This document shows, piece after piece, positions 25,563 to 34,667 of a DNA stretch of 64,000 nucleotides. The notes beneath the pieces were generated by a model that had not been told where the DNA came from, did no database searches, and worked only from the letters and a program-made list of their open reading frames with translations. This DNA comes from Colwellia psychrerythraea (GTDB taxonomy: Bacteria > Pseudomonadota > Gammaproteobacteria > Enterobacterales > Alteromonadaceae): NCBI RefSeq assembly GCF_000764225.1, contig NZ_JQED01000005.1, forward strand, positions 415,390 to 479,389, in the 5' to 3' direction. Each line of letters opens with the position of its first letter. Within the stretch, counting starts at the first letter, position 1. The translations under genes were made by a program, and so were the position numbers.

Positions 25563-26519
25563 ATGCAGCATAGTTATTACGTTAAGACATTATTATCATT
25601 ACTCTTCTTTTCCAGCACATTATGGTCCAAACCCTCACACCTGTCAGATAAAGTCGTCATTCCAACAAATAACTGGTCAAGCCAACGGGTATTGTCCAAT
25701 GTTGTTGGTCAGTTAATTGAAAATTTAGATGTGCCAGTAGAATATGTCAACATCAGTGCTGACCGTCAATGGGGGGCGCTAAAACGCGGCGTTATTCATT
25801 TTCAAATAGAAGTATGGGAGCCCTCTATGGGACAAGAATTTAATCAGCTGGTCGCTAGCGGTGACATTATTGATTTAGGCACACACGAAGCTAAAGTAAT
25901 AGAGGATTGGTGGTACCCTAAATATGTCGAAAATTTATGTCCTGAACTCCCCCAATGGCAAGCATTAAACCAGTGTAGAGCACTTTTTAAGGGCTCAAAA
26001 ACAATGGGCAAGGGTATATATTTTGGTGGCCCATGGAATTATGGTGATGCTGATATTATTCGAGCACTAGGGCTAAACTTTTCCATCGAACGTTTACCTG
26101 ATGCTGCTGCCCTGTGGAAAGAGCTTAGTCGTGCGACTCAACAAAAACGCCCTATCCTTATGTTAAATTGGAGCCCTAATTGGACTGACGATTACATCGA
26201 CGGTGAGTTTGTCAATTTTCCACTTTATTCAGAGCAATGTGAAAAAGAACCAGAATGGGGACTCAATAAAAAATTAGTTAAAGACTGTGGCAACCGTAGA
26301 GGCGGATGGTTAAAAAAAGCAGCGACCCCCAATTTAAAGCAAAGATTTCCTTGTGTGTATAACTTAATTCAAAACATTAGTTTTACTAATCGAATGATTT
26401 CAGATGCTGCTTCTTTAGCTGTTGTTGAAAAACTATCAGATCAAGCCGCAGCTATTGAATGGTCAAAGAAATATGCTAACAGCATCAAAAAATGGTCATC
26501 ACTAACATGCCAGCAGTAA
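25563..26519 (+). CDS. Glycine betaine/choline-type ABC transporter substrate-binding protein
   Basis: This 318-residue periplasmic binding protein of the OpuAC/ProX family has an N-terminal signal peptide (MQHSYYVKTLLSLLFFSSTLWS) followed by VVIPTNNWSSQRVLSNVVGQLIENL, the aromatic-rich VEDWW/EDWWYPKYV and GGPWNYGDADI, and FPCVYNLIQNISFTNRMIS. The open frame runs back to 25242, into the MITE-like element, but that extension has no family resemblance and lies before the signal peptide, so 25563 is the likely start. No ABC permease or ATPase is nearby, so it is an orphan binding protein. Ligand class (quaternary amine) is inferred from family. Confidence 0.82.
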   Translation: MQHSYYVKTLLSLLFFSSTLWSKPSHLSDKVVIPTNNWSSQRVLSNVVGQLIENLDVPVEYVNISADRQWGALKRGVIHFQIEVWEPSMGQEFNQLVASGDIIDLGTHEAKVIEDWWYPKYVENLCPELPQWQALNQCRALFKGSKTMGKGIYFGGPWNYGDADIIRALGLNFSIERLPDAAALWKELSRATQQKRPILMLNWSPNWTDDYIDGEFVNFPLYSEQCEKEPEWGLNKKLVKDCGNRRGGWLKKAATPNLKQRFPCVYNLIQNISFTNRMISDAASLAVVEKLSDQAAAIEWSKKYANSIKKWSSLTCQQ

Positions 26520-26535
26520 ATCCAATGTTATATTG

Positions 26536-27717
26536 CTAAGTGCAGTATTTAGCCTCTTTAAAATTAAATTTAATATACGTCAGTAAAAGTATTCCACACG
26601 CAACAATACCGGCGGTTATATATAAAGCGGGATTATAACTATTAAATTGTTCAATCAACGCCACGCAATATAATGGTGCGATTATTTGTCCAAACCCGTA
26701 TGCCGATGTTATTGCTCCCATAATGAAAACAGGATTTTTATAACAAAGCTGACCGCCAAAATTCATAAACAGGGCGACTAAGCCAATAAAGGTAGCACCA
26801 AAAAACATCCCACTCATAAGGTTCATAATAATATTATTCGAAAATGTCGGGATTAAAATGCCAATAATCTGTAAAAACATTGCGATTATCATGATATTAA
26901 TACTGCCAAAATGATGTGCTAAGCGCATCCACAAAATACACGACGGGATCCCAGCAAGTCCGACCGCTAACCAGACAAAACCACCACTACCTCCTAGTCC
27001 ATCTAATGAGTTGACTATATCCGGCAGAAATGTTGCTTGTACCACCATGCCAACCCCTTCGGTAAAATAGGCACAGATAAGTAAGATAGCAATAGGAGAA
27101 AAAAGTGACTTATCAAATTTATGCTTAACAATGTCATTGCTAGCTTGTTTATCAAAGCGTAAGACATAAGCAGAATAACAAGCGAAAAGCGCACCAAACC
27201 CGGCCAAAACCAACCAAGCATCTTGCCAATTTCCACCATAATAAAAGACGCTTCGCATCAGAAGATCAGTAATGACGATTGAAAAACCTAAGCCGGTGAA
27301 ATGTATTCCCATGGCCTTAGTTTTATTAGTCGACTGTAGCTTCAGCATGACAATCGCAGAACCAACAACAAGCGCCATTGCCGCTCCAAACCCGGCCAAA
27401 AATCGAGTAATAACCCACACGGTACTATTTTCAGTAACACCTAAAGCAAAAGAGCAAATGACACATAACAATAAGCCGAATCTGAAATATTTTACTTTGG
27501 CATATATATCTTTAATAAAAATAGAAAAAATAGAGCCACTTAAATAACCAAAGTAATTTATTGCGGCAAGTACACCTGCAAAAGCAATGCTAATTGAATC
27601 TTCTAGCATCGCTGGCAACAGTGAAGTGAAAACAAAACGAGCAACGCCAACTCCCACGACGAGAGCTAAAATACCGGCCAATAAAATTGCACTATTACTC
27701 TGTCGATTAAACTGCAC
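26536..27717 (-). CDS. YbfB/YjiJ-family MFS transporter
   Basis: This 393-residue major facilitator carrier has about 12 membrane helices. The opening LVVGVGVARFVFTSLLPAML and NYFGYLSGSI are typical of the YbfB/YjiJ group, whose substrates are unknown. The start is GTG at 27717 with GGAG upstream. It converges with the binding protein gene (17 bases between stops) and lies downstream of a LysR gene on the same strand, which may control it. Confidence 0.85.
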   Translation of the reverse strand: MQFNRQSNSAILLAGILALVVGVGVARFVFTSLLPAMLEDSISIAFAGVLAAINYFGYLSGSIFSIFIKDIYAKVKYFRFGLLLCVICSFALGVTENSTVWVITRFLAGFGAAMALVVGSAIVMLKLQSTNKTKAMGIHFTGLGFSIVITDLLMRSVFYYGGNWQDAWLVLAGFGALFACYSAYVLRFDKQASNDIVKHKFDKSLFSPIAILLICAYFTEGVGMVVQATFLPDIVNSLDGLGGSGGFVWLAVGLAGIPSCILWMRLAHHFGSINIMIIAMFLQIIGILIPTFSNNIIMNLMSGMFFGATFIGLVALFMNFGGQLCYKNPVFIMGAITSAYGFGQIIAPLYCVALIEQFNSYNPALYITAGIVACGILLLTYIKFNFKEAKYCT

Positions 27718-27882
27718 CCTATGGCTCCATCAAAATATTCTTCACTATACCTTGCAGTGTATAACCAACAGAGATAAATACGTAAATCACCAATGATGAT
27801 GGCTAATATTTAAAATGAAGATATCAAAAAGCTGATTTTTAAATATAATATTAAGCTTGTTCTTATTGAGGACAGAGAGTGT

Positions 27883-28752
27883 TTAGATATGTTGATGCCA
27901 TAAAATACGAATTTCTTGCAATAACGCTTTAACAACAGGATCTTTTGCTCTATTTTTAGCAACGACAAAGTATAAAGGAGCTTTAAAATCTAGTGCAGAA
28001 ATAACTTGTACTCTGTTATCTTTTTCCGCTATCCGAGCTTCTTCCAGGGTGGAAAAACTCAGACCAAAACACTTTTTAACCAACGCTAAACGGGTGCCAT
28101 CATCACTAGACTTTAATACTGAGATAATATTTTTTCCCAGCTTAGCTTTGAGTAAATCATCAAAGGGACAATATTCCCCCATCATTATCCAAGGTTGTTG
28201 ACTGAGCGCTGATGCGGTTAAGGCTTGGTTAACATCAAAAGTTAACGGTGCAATCGTCGTTATTATCTGCTCCGATACCTTAATACTCATAAAATCATCT
28301 GGGATCTCACCAAAAACATAACCGCCATCTAGTTGCTGACTACGAATATCTTTCAGTGTTTTACCGCTAGATTGTTGTTGAATAGCCAAACTTATGCCCG
28401 GACAATTTTCTTGTAAATTTTCCGCAAGCTCAGCCAATCTAACTTGCTCAACATTCAGGTTATTGCCTAGTCTAAAGGTGCCAATAATTTCATGTTGATT
28501 ATCAGCAGCAAGATTGACTAAATCTACTGCGCTATCTAACGTTACTTGCGCTTTTGTTAACAGTAATTGCCCTTTTGCAGTCAAAGCCATACCTTTACTA
28601 GAACGAGTAAATAGAGATGTTGCCAACTCTGCTTCTAAGCTTTTAATATGGGCGCTTATCGCAGGTGGCGTAGTATATAAGCGTTTAGCTGCTTGAGTTA
28701 GGTTACCTGTTTGAGCAACGGCAACAAATGAACGCAGGTGATAAAACTCCAC
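27883..28752 (-). CDS. LysR-family regulator
   Basis: This ~289-residue LysR protein has an N-terminal winged helix (MEFYHLRSFVAVAQTGNLTQAAKRLYTTPPAISAHIKSLE) and an effector domain with GTFRLGNNLNVEQVRLAEL and WIMMGEYCPFDDLL. I chose the GTG at 28752 because AGGGAG lies six to eight bases upstream; the TTG at 28767 would cover the ribosome site. It is divergent from a rhodanese gene and upstream of the MFS gene, its two plausible targets. Confidence 0.88.
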   Translation of the reverse strand: MEFYHLRSFVAVAQTGNLTQAAKRLYTTPPAISAHIKSLEAELATSLFTRSSKGMALTAKGQLLLTKAQVTLDSAVDLVNLAADNQHEIIGTFRLGNNLNVEQVRLAELAENLQENCPGISLAIQQQSSGKTLKDIRSQQLDGGYVFGEIPDDFMSIKVSEQIITTIAPLTFDVNQALTASALSQQPWIMMGEYCPFDDLLKAKLGKNIISVLKSSDDGTRLALVKKCFGLSFSTLEEARIAEKDNRVQVISALDFKAPLYFVVAKNRAKDPVVKALLQEIRILWHQHI

Positions 28753-28931
28753 AGAAAACTCCCTCAATTTCTTTCTTGATGTTAACGTTTAAACGCTCTT
28801 ATCACGCCTACTCTACCCTTTTCATACTATTGACAACCATTCATTTATACCGAAGACAACCTAAAGGATAAATGAATTCATCTAGTCAAATAGCCACGTT
28901 ATTCTGAAGTTTTTCTACTTAAGGAACAACG

Positions 28932-29354
28932 ATGACTCATTATAGTAATGCATTTTCTCAACAATTAATTCCAACACAACAAGTGAATAATTATTTTGCA
29001 GCCAAACTTGCCAGCGAAACCGATTGTTCTGATGTTTATAGCGATATAATACAAGACAGTAAACACTATGTGTTATTAGATGTGCGCGCTAAAGAAGCTT
29101 TTAAAAAAAGCCACGCTATTACCGCGGTCAACTTACCCCACAATGAAATAAGTGCTGAGTCTTTAGCTAACTATGAAAAAGATACTTTGTTTGTTGTGTA
29201 CTGTTGGGGACCCGGCTGTAATGGTGGCGCAAAAGCCGCATTGAAGATTTCTGCCTTGGGTTATGGTGTTAAAGAAATGTTGGGCGGTATTCATTATTGG
29301 GAAGATTTTGAACGATACCCAGTCAACCGTCATGCAAATAAAGCACAAACCTAG
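28932..29354 (+). CDS. Rhodanese-like sulfurtransferase
   Basis: This 140-residue single rhodanese domain shows VLLDVRAKEAFKKSHAITAVNLPH, the active-site loop YCWGPGCNGGAKAA with two cysteines (C91 and C96), and EMLGGIHYWEDFERYPV at the end. The first cysteine occupies the persulfide position; the second within the loop is less common. No signal peptide is present. It is divergent from LysR and followed by a convergent hairpin. The sulfur donor is unknown. Confidence 0.88.
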   Translation: MTHYSNAFSQQLIPTQQVNNYFAAKLASETDCSDVYSDIIQDSKHYVLLDVRAKEAFKKSHAITAVNLPHNEISAESLANYEKDTLFVVYCWGPGCNGGAKAALKISALGYGVKEMLGGIHYWEDFERYPVNRHANKAQT

Positions 29355-29441
29355 GGCGATATCCGCTCCACTTAAAGGTGTATGATTCTGTCGGAATTAG
29401 ATAGCTTTTAGGTATAATGCCTACGAGGTATATTCTATACA

Positions 29442-29478
29442 AGGCAATAAAGCCGTTGATATTTCGGCTTTATTGCCT
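29442..29478. terminator. Hairpin between convergent rhodanese and rof-like genes
   Basis: AGGCAATAAAGCCG (29442-29455) pairs perfectly with CGGCTTTATTGCCT (29465-29478) over a 9-base loop. It lies between two converging genes. U-tails are weak on both strands, but the 14-bp stem is strong. Confidence 0.75.
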
Positions 29479-29480
29479 AA

Positions 29481-29735
29481 TTACCATGCCATAGAAAAAT
29501 TATGCTGTTCAGGGCTATTTCCTACTGCTTCAAGCTTTTGAACGTCGCTTAACAGCACTTGCTTAATTTCATGCCCCTCAAGAATGCTTAGATATTCTTG
29601 CTTTTCAATCAGCTCGATATCTGATGCTACGCCATGATAGTGTTGATTTTTTTTGGTTGTAACCTTAATTAGGCTACGGCGCATGCAGACAATTTCAAAA
29701 TAGTCATGCGCCTGACAACTGATGTTCTTTACCAT
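29481..29735 (-). CDS. rof: Rho-binding antiterminator, Rof/YaeO family
   Basis: This 84-residue protein matches the Sm-like Rof (YaeO) fold: ISCQAHDYFEIVCMRRSLIKVTTKKNQ, then GVASDIELIEKQEYLSI and a last strand IKQVLLSDVQKLEAV. Rof binds Rho and blocks its loading on RNA, lowering Rho-dependent termination. The conserved C-x4-Y...C pattern is present. It is probably last in a - strand group with the DUF2024 and secreted-protein genes. Confidence 0.72.
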   Translation of the reverse strand: MVKNISCQAHDYFEIVCMRRSLIKVTTKKNQHYHGVASDIELIEKQEYLSILEGHEIKQVLLSDVQKLEAVGNSPEQHNFSMAW

Positions 29736-29803
29736 AAATTACTCCCGCCCTTTACAATAGCAATTTTCCAGCATTATTTGATGCCAAATCGATAGTAAAT
29801 GAA

Positions 29804-30055
29804 TTATAAACGAATAATACTGTGCCCTTGGTTAGCAATACGCTCTTGCACCTCGAGATCAGCAAGTTCGCTATGGCAAAAATTGCAGCGGCTTTGCTTA
29901 ATATTGTCTATTTTCACTCCTAGTGTCTCGAGATATTGTGCAGCATATAGTTCTACCTTCTTGATATTTTCATTATCCACCAAGACATCAAAATGAATAT
30001 ATTGGCCTGAGGTAGTCATTACATGAGTATCAAAAACATGAATTTGCATATACAT
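29804..30055 (-). CDS. DUF2024-family protein
   Basis: This 83-residue protein begins MQIHVFDTHVMTTSGQYIHFDV and has the family's RCNFCHSELADLEVQERIANQGHSII end, where C-x2-C-H might bind a metal or haem. The family's function is unknown. It lies 18 bases downstream of the secreted-protein gene and 68 bases upstream of the rof-like gene, so it is probably co-transcribed with both. The start may be MQIHV at 30049 rather than 30055. Confidence 0.8.
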   Translation of the reverse strand: MYMQIHVFDTHVMTTSGQYIHFDVLVDNENIKKVELYAAQYLETLGVKIDNIKQSRCNFCHSELADLEVQERIANQGHSIIRL

Positions 30056-30073
30056 TACTCCTACTCAGCAGCT

Positions 30074-30820
30074 TTATTGGCTTTTACCGGGTAAACTTAA
30101 ATCACCTGATGCGATGTCAAAAACATCGGTGACACACAGTAAAGGCGCATGAACTTGCTGGTTTATTTTTAATCCTGCAGTAACGCCATCAAATGAAAAG
30201 CTTTCAGGAAAACCAACTGCAGATAACGGCACTCTGATTAACACTTCAGATTTTGCTAAAGTAAAGTCAAATCCTGGACTATCTATAAAGAGAGGTAAAT
30301 TTGGCCAGGTTATTGGTAATTTGGGAGAGCTACCCTGTGCTATATCTTTCACTTTTAGAGCGCCTTCACCACAATCATTATCAGGCACAAGGACTACCCA
30401 GTGACTGTGCCATTTATCTCCATCATTAGTTTTATTGCCATCACCATCTTCGTCATATAAAGGCGTATCGTCAAAGTCTGGATGCACAGTCAAAGCTAAA
30501 GATAGAATACCTTGATCAGCTTCAAAACCTGCTGCAGAACTGTTTAATGAAGTTGGCCAGACATAGCTATATACCCCTGCCCCCGCTAACTGGCCAGTTT
30601 TCTTGGGTTGTTTATTACCAACCTTGCCTGTTACGGCTTGTTGAAAAACCAGATGACTGCCTTGGGTAATCACCTTAGCATGGACAATATCAAACTCAGT
30701 AGCAATAGCCGCTGATCTCGATGCTTGAATGTGACCGCTGTGCTTATTATGAGCGAAGGTAGTTGTTGTCAGCAGCAGGGTGCTCAATGATGCTGCAATT
30801 AATATCGGTAAAGTTTTCAT
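30074..30820 (-). CDS. Secreted protein of unknown function
   Basis: This ~248-residue protein has a signal peptide (MKTLPILIAASLSTLLLTTTTFA) and a mature start HNKHSGHIQ rich in His. I do not recognise a named family. The middle holds an Asp-rich, EF-hand-like calcium loop (DEDGDGNKTNDGD, about residues 126-138) and a WHSHWVVLVPDNDCG segment; the rest looks beta-rich. I chose ATG 30820 with AAAGGA upstream rather than the GTG at 30835. It is divergent from the MarR gene, which probably controls it. Confidence 0.75.
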   Translation of the reverse strand: MKTLPILIAASLSTLLLTTTTFAHNKHSGHIQASRSAAIATEFDIVHAKVITQGSHLVFQQAVTGKVGNKQPKKTGQLAGAGVYSYVWPTSLNSSAAGFEADQGILSLALTVHPDFDDTPLYDEDGDGNKTNDGDKWHSHWVVLVPDNDCGEGALKVKDIAQGSSPKLPITWPNLPLFIDSPGFDFTLAKSEVLIRVPLSAVGFPESFSFDGVTAGLKINQQVHAPLLCVTDVFDIASGDLSLPGKSQ

Positions 30821-30892
30821 AATTAATCCTTTCACTTAACTTATCTATGGGTGGATCACTACTTACTACGGAATTCAATTTGCTATATTCAT

Positions 30893-30970
30893 ATCAAACA
30901 TGGTTTCGACTCAAAACAACTTATATTTAAGCACAAGAAAACTCTGCTTGTCAAATATGTTTTGACTCGA
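30893..30970. promoter_or_regulatory. Repeated operator-like motif between the secreted-protein and MarR genes
   Basis: ATCAAACATGGTTTCGACTC (30893-30912) and GTCAAATATGTTTTGACTC (30950-30968) are imperfect copies of TCAAA-YATG-KTTT-(C)GACTC, each with an inner inverted TCAAA/TTTTGA pair. They lie 15-90 bases before the MarR start and in the divergent promoter of the secreted protein. This fits MarR autoregulation and control of the left-hand operon. Confidence 0.6.
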
Positions 30971-30982
30971 TACTATTAGAGT

Positions 30983-31537
30983 ATGAATGATGAACTATTT
31001 AATTTAATCGAGCGTTTAGCCAATTTACTCCGGCAAGAAACGCGACTGGAAGGGCAAAGTTTAGGCTTGCAACCTATACAGCAAGAAGCTTTGTATTACT
31101 TATCAACTTGTAATCGTTACTCAGATACCACCTTAGCGGTCACCGAGTTTTTAGGATTAACTAAAGGCACGGTATCACAATCGTTAAAAATTCTGGAAAG
31201 CAAGGCCTTAATTAGTAAAGTAAAAGACAAAAAAGATAAGCGCATTACCCATTTAAACGTCACTGAAGCAGGTCGTGAGTTTTTAAAGAAAACGTGTCCA
31301 CCACAGAAGTTTACCGATGCTATAACCAGTTTGTCTATTGATGAAGAGTTTGAAACAAAAACATTACTGAAAAAAGTATTAAGTAACTATCAACAGGCTA
31401 CTGGGCGAACTGCCTTTGGCGTTTGTCAGCATTGTAAGTTTAATCGCAAGACGAGTGACGGCATTTTATGTGATTTAACTAAAGAGGCTTTAAGCAGCGA
31501 TGATATTATGCTTATCTGCAGAGAGTATGTCGTTTAA
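30983..31537 (+). CDS. MarR-family regulator with C-terminal cysteine cluster
   Basis: This 184-residue MarR protein has a winged-helix core (about residues 30-110, FLGLTKGTVSQSLKILESKALI and a wing KDKKDKRITHLNVTEAGREFL) plus a C-terminal tail carrying four cysteines (C148, C151, C163, C179; C-x2-C...C-D-L-T...C-R-E). The pattern suggests a metal or iron-sulfur site that could sense redox or metal state. Its stop shares four bases with the stop of the convergent MOSC gene. Confidence 0.85.
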   Translation: MNDELFNLIERLANLLRQETRLEGQSLGLQPIQQEALYYLSTCNRYSDTTLAVTEFLGLTKGTVSQSLKILESKALISKVKDKKDKRITHLNVTEAGREFLKKTCPPQKFTDAITSLSIDEEFETKTLLKKVLSNYQQATGRTAFGVCQHCKFNRKTSDGILCDLTKEALSSDDIMLICREYVV

Positions 31538-32217
31538 GCATGATCTAACAACCTAAAATTCCAATTTTCTACTTCATTATTGACCAGGCGTTGTTCCACT
31601 TTTTCCATCCAACTAGCAGATAAGGTGTTTTGCTCTTTTAATTTTAACAGTTTCTCTGTGTTCAAAGGGTCACCAAAAAACGTCTCACACACTGCAGTGA
31701 TTGTCATGGCATTGTCAACGCGATCGATTAACTCTAACGGTTCTTCAACACTGACCATGCCGGGTTGAATAACGCGATATAACCAACCACTACGACTAAC
31801 ATCCTGCATATCAACCGATAAACCTTCGATTCCCCAACGTTTATTGAGTTTAAAACAAGGAGATCGAGGTTGACTCACTTCGATAATCGCTTCTCCCCAT
31901 TGATAGCGATCGCCCAAACAGACAGTCTGCTCTGTCATACCTATTGAGCTCATATTCTCGCCCATACCGGCAGCTTGCCAAGCACTATTGCTATTATATT
32001 TCTCTTGCCAATAGCCATAATGCTCAGCTGGATATTGATGTAACGCACGCTCTAAGCCACCATGATGCAGTTTGTCAGCACACTCATCACCTGCTAATCC
32101 ATCAAATGATAAATACACATTAGTATTTATCGGTTGCTTGTCTATTGCGGTTTCAATACCGTAACGTACAGCCACTTTTCCGCAATAAATATTGGTCAAA
32201 TAATGTGTATTGTTCAT
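31534..32217 (-). CDS. MOSC-domain protein (YiiM-like)
   Basis: This 227-residue MOSC protein resembles YiiM, linked to molybdenum-cofactor-dependent detoxification of N-hydroxylated base analogues. Motifs are LAGDECADKLHHGGLERALHQYPAEHY, GMGENMSSIGM and the conserved cysteine in SPCFKLNKRWG. ATG 32217 has AAAGGA seven bases upstream; the open frame continues to 32346 but that extension overlaps the DUF417 gene and looks non-native. It follows DUF417 on the same strand. Confidence 0.86.
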   Translation of the reverse strand: MNNTHYLTNIYCGKVAVRYGIETAIDKQPINTNVYLSFDGLAGDECADKLHHGGLERALHQYPAEHYGYWQEKYNSNSAWQAAGMGENMSSIGMTEQTVCLGDRYQWGEAIIEVSQPRSPCFKLNKRWGIEGLSVDMQDVSRSGWLYRVIQPGMVSVEEPLELIDRVDNAMTITAVCETFFGDPLNTEKLLKLKEQNTLSASWMEKVEQRLVNNEVENWNFRLLDHA

Positions 32218-32236
32218 GCGCAATCCTTTGGTTAAA

Positions 32237-33067
32237 TTATGTTTTGGACGGTAATTTTCTGACGGCTGAATAATAGAAAAATAAACAGGCCAAAAACCAT
32301 AAATCTTTAATGAGAAAATGTCCCGTCGTTGATAATAATGTTTCACTTGATAATGAAGCAGAAAAACTGATTAAAAAGGTTTGAGTTACCACAAAAACCA
32401 TGCCGGACATCAAAATCGCCGGCACAGTCAATTTCGGCGAATAAATAGCTAAGATTAACATAACAACAGCAATTAAATCATATACGCCAATAATATTTGA
32501 CGTTGTTTGTATGCTAAAGAAATTATACAACCAGCCCATAAAAGGAGAGCTTTTTACTAAGCCTTCTATCCCTTGTGCTTCAAGTAAAGTGAATTTCATA
32601 CCGCCAATCCACAATAAAACTAGCAATACTGGCAAGATACTGATCCAAGCTTTGACTAGCGGAGAAAATGTGCGTTTTACTAACAAGACTCCTATCGATA
32701 ATAAGGCGAAATACTTAATCACCCCTTGGCCAGAGCCGATAACAGGAAATCCGCCCATAGAGGCTATCCACATAGCGTTACTCAGCAAAGACCCCAAAGG
32801 CACTATGCTAATCGCGATCAGTAAATACCCCAAAATGGATCGAAAGTTATGTTGCTTTATAGATAAAAATGCCAATACCGCACTCGAAATAAAAGCGAAA
32901 GCGGCAATCGAGTTAAATACTTGGGCGGGTAATATATCAGAAATGAGATAAAAATCTGTCGTTAAGGTTATATGCTTATGAGGGCCCAACAGTAATATGC
33001 TTAGTCCTAACAGTGCAGTAGAAATACCAATTAAGAGTAAAGTAAAGTTAAGATGTAGCGTCTTCAT
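32237..33067 (-). CDS. DUF417 (YkgB/RclC-like) membrane protein
   Basis: This 276-residue membrane protein has about seven helices. The DUF417 signature is visible as MKFTLLEAQGIEGLVKSSPFMGWLYNFF (about residues 156-183). DUF417 includes RclC, part of a reactive-chlorine resistance operon. Here it is longer at the N-terminus than the usual ~190 residues, with extra TM helices before the signature. It is co-oriented with the MOSC gene 20 bases downstream. Confidence 0.75.
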   Translation of the reverse strand: MKTLHLNFTLLLIGISTALLGLSILLLGPHKHITLTTDFYLISDILPAQVFNSIAAFAFISSAVLAFLSIKQHNFRSILGYLLIAISIVPLGSLLSNAMWIASMGGFPVIGSGQGVIKYFALLSIGVLLVKRTFSPLVKAWISILPVLLVLLWIGGMKFTLLEAQGIEGLVKSSPFMGWLYNFFSIQTTSNIIGVYDLIAVVMLILAIYSPKLTVPAILMSGMVFVVTQTFLISFSASLSSETLLSTTGHFLIKDLWFLACLFFYYSAVRKLPSKT

Positions 33068-33197
33068 ATAGATCCTGAGCGTATAAAATAATAAGTGCCA
33101 ATAAGACCTGATTAACTGGATATTATTTCGTAAGCAAAGAATAAATTAACCCGTGAATGTTATGCAACATGGAAACATATAATGACCTTTCCATTAG

Positions 33198-34667
33198 CTA
33201 ATCAGCCAGCAAGTTTGTAGTCCATATACGAATATCTTTAGTGACCTGAGGTAATGGACGCACACCCGATGTTAAAATAACATCATGAAATGCAGCTATG
33301 TCGAACGAATTTCCTAATATTTCTGTTGCACGTTGTCGTTCGGACAAGATTAAATCCGCCCCTAACATATAACTCAAGGATTGCCCTGGCATGGCAAGGT
33401 AGCGATCAACTTCAATTTCTATTTCTGCTCGTGACATAACTGTATTCTTTATCATAAAATGAATGGCATCATCGCGTGACCAGCCATGCACATGTAAACC
33501 TGGTTCTACAATAAGACGACTAGCTGTCCATAGATGCTTAGTAAGCATGCCTTGACGATCAAATGTTGAACTGTATAGCCCTATTTCATCAGCTAAATAT
33601 TCAGCATATAATGCCCAACCTTCAAGGATGCCAGAGTTATACCCCTTGGACGGTGTCTCCCGTGGATATGTCACCCAGAGATGATGGCCAGGTATACCTT
33701 CATGAAAAGCAATCACCTCGGACATTAAATGCCTTTCATTCGACCGTGATGTATTAATAATATAACTCGCGGGTTCGTCTCCTTGAGCTCTACTATAATA
33801 CCCAGCTGGTGCGGAGTCTTGCATATATTTAGGCATCACAGTAATAGCAATTTTTTTATTTATTTCTTTAGAAAACCAATGCTGAGATTTATTTTTTGCT
33901 CGTGAAATGGCGCTTTCTGAGAGTGTGATCAATTCATTAGGCAAAATACCATTTTCTTTAGCTTGAGCACGTAAATCAGCAAGTATACTTTCAACTGTAT
34001 CCCCTGCTTTCCCCGTAGCTAATAATTGCTTTCGCGACTCGTTAAGGTGCTTTTGACCAATAGCTTCGATTTCAGCCAAGGAAGGATTCAAAGTGGTCCA
34101 CCATTTAACTGCACTCGAGAAACATTTATTGCCACCTTTAAAAGATGAAAAGCCTGAATCTGCTGTTGAGGCTGGCATATATTCTTGATGGATAAAATCT
34201 TCGAACTCTGCAACTGCAGGAGCAATTTCATGTTTGATTAATGTATTCCACTTAATCGCATTTTTATTCTTCGTCTCCCTAAAGATATATTTGGAATTTT
34301 TACTCGTTAGGGCTTCAACAAGGTCACGAACCTGTTGGTGCACACGTATCACCACCGCACGTGGTGCCGTTTGCTTAGTAGGAATATTGGTACGTAAAGT
34401 GTCTATTGTTTCATTAATAGCTGCAGGAACCTGTGACCACCTTACAAGAGCTTCATTTATAGAGTCTGGCGAAGAGGCGATCGTCCCTTGCCATTGCCTA
34501 GGCCATTTGACTTGCCAACCAAGCACTTGGTTTAAATATCTTAAATCAGTTTTGCAAGCTTGTAGTGGTTTTGCCGCTATGCCAGCATCTGCAACAAGAG
34601 TTTTGGCTTGTATTGTGCTACAAAACAGAAAAGTTATGGCGATCAAGCCGGTAGTTACGTTATTCAT
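33198..34667 (-). CDS. DUF885 family putative metallopeptidase, exported
   Basis: This 489-residue protein starts with a signal peptide (MNNVTTGLIAITFLFCSTIQA). The zinc-peptidase-like motif FHEGIPGHHLW is present (H-E-x3-G-H-H, about residues 318-325), followed by EGWALYAEYLADEIGLY with a likely third ligand Glu, and GQSLSYMLGADLI. DUF885 proteins are usually ~550-620 residues, so this one is short at the N-terminal half. The start ATG has AAGGA unusually close (two bases). Substrate unknown. Confidence 0.85.
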   Translation of the reverse strand: MNNVTTGLIAITFLFCSTIQAKTLVADAGIAAKPLQACKTDLRYLNQVLGWQVKWPRQWQGTIASSPDSINEALVRWSQVPAAINETIDTLRTNIPTKQTAPRAVVIRVHQQVRDLVEALTSKNSKYIFRETKNKNAIKWNTLIKHEIAPAVAEFEDFIHQEYMPASTADSGFSSFKGGNKCFSSAVKWWTTLNPSLAEIEAIGQKHLNESRKQLLATGKAGDTVESILADLRAQAKENGILPNELITLSESAISRAKNKSQHWFSKEINKKIAITVMPKYMQDSAPAGYYSRAQGDEPASYIINTSRSNERHLMSEVIAFHEGIPGHHLWVTYPRETPSKGYNSGILEGWALYAEYLADEIGLYSSTFDRQGMLTKHLWTASRLIVEPGLHVHGWSRDDAIHFMIKNTVMSRAEIEIEVDRYLAMPGQSLSYMLGADLILSERQRATEILGNSFDIAAFHDVILTSGVRPLPQVTKDIRIWTTNLLAD

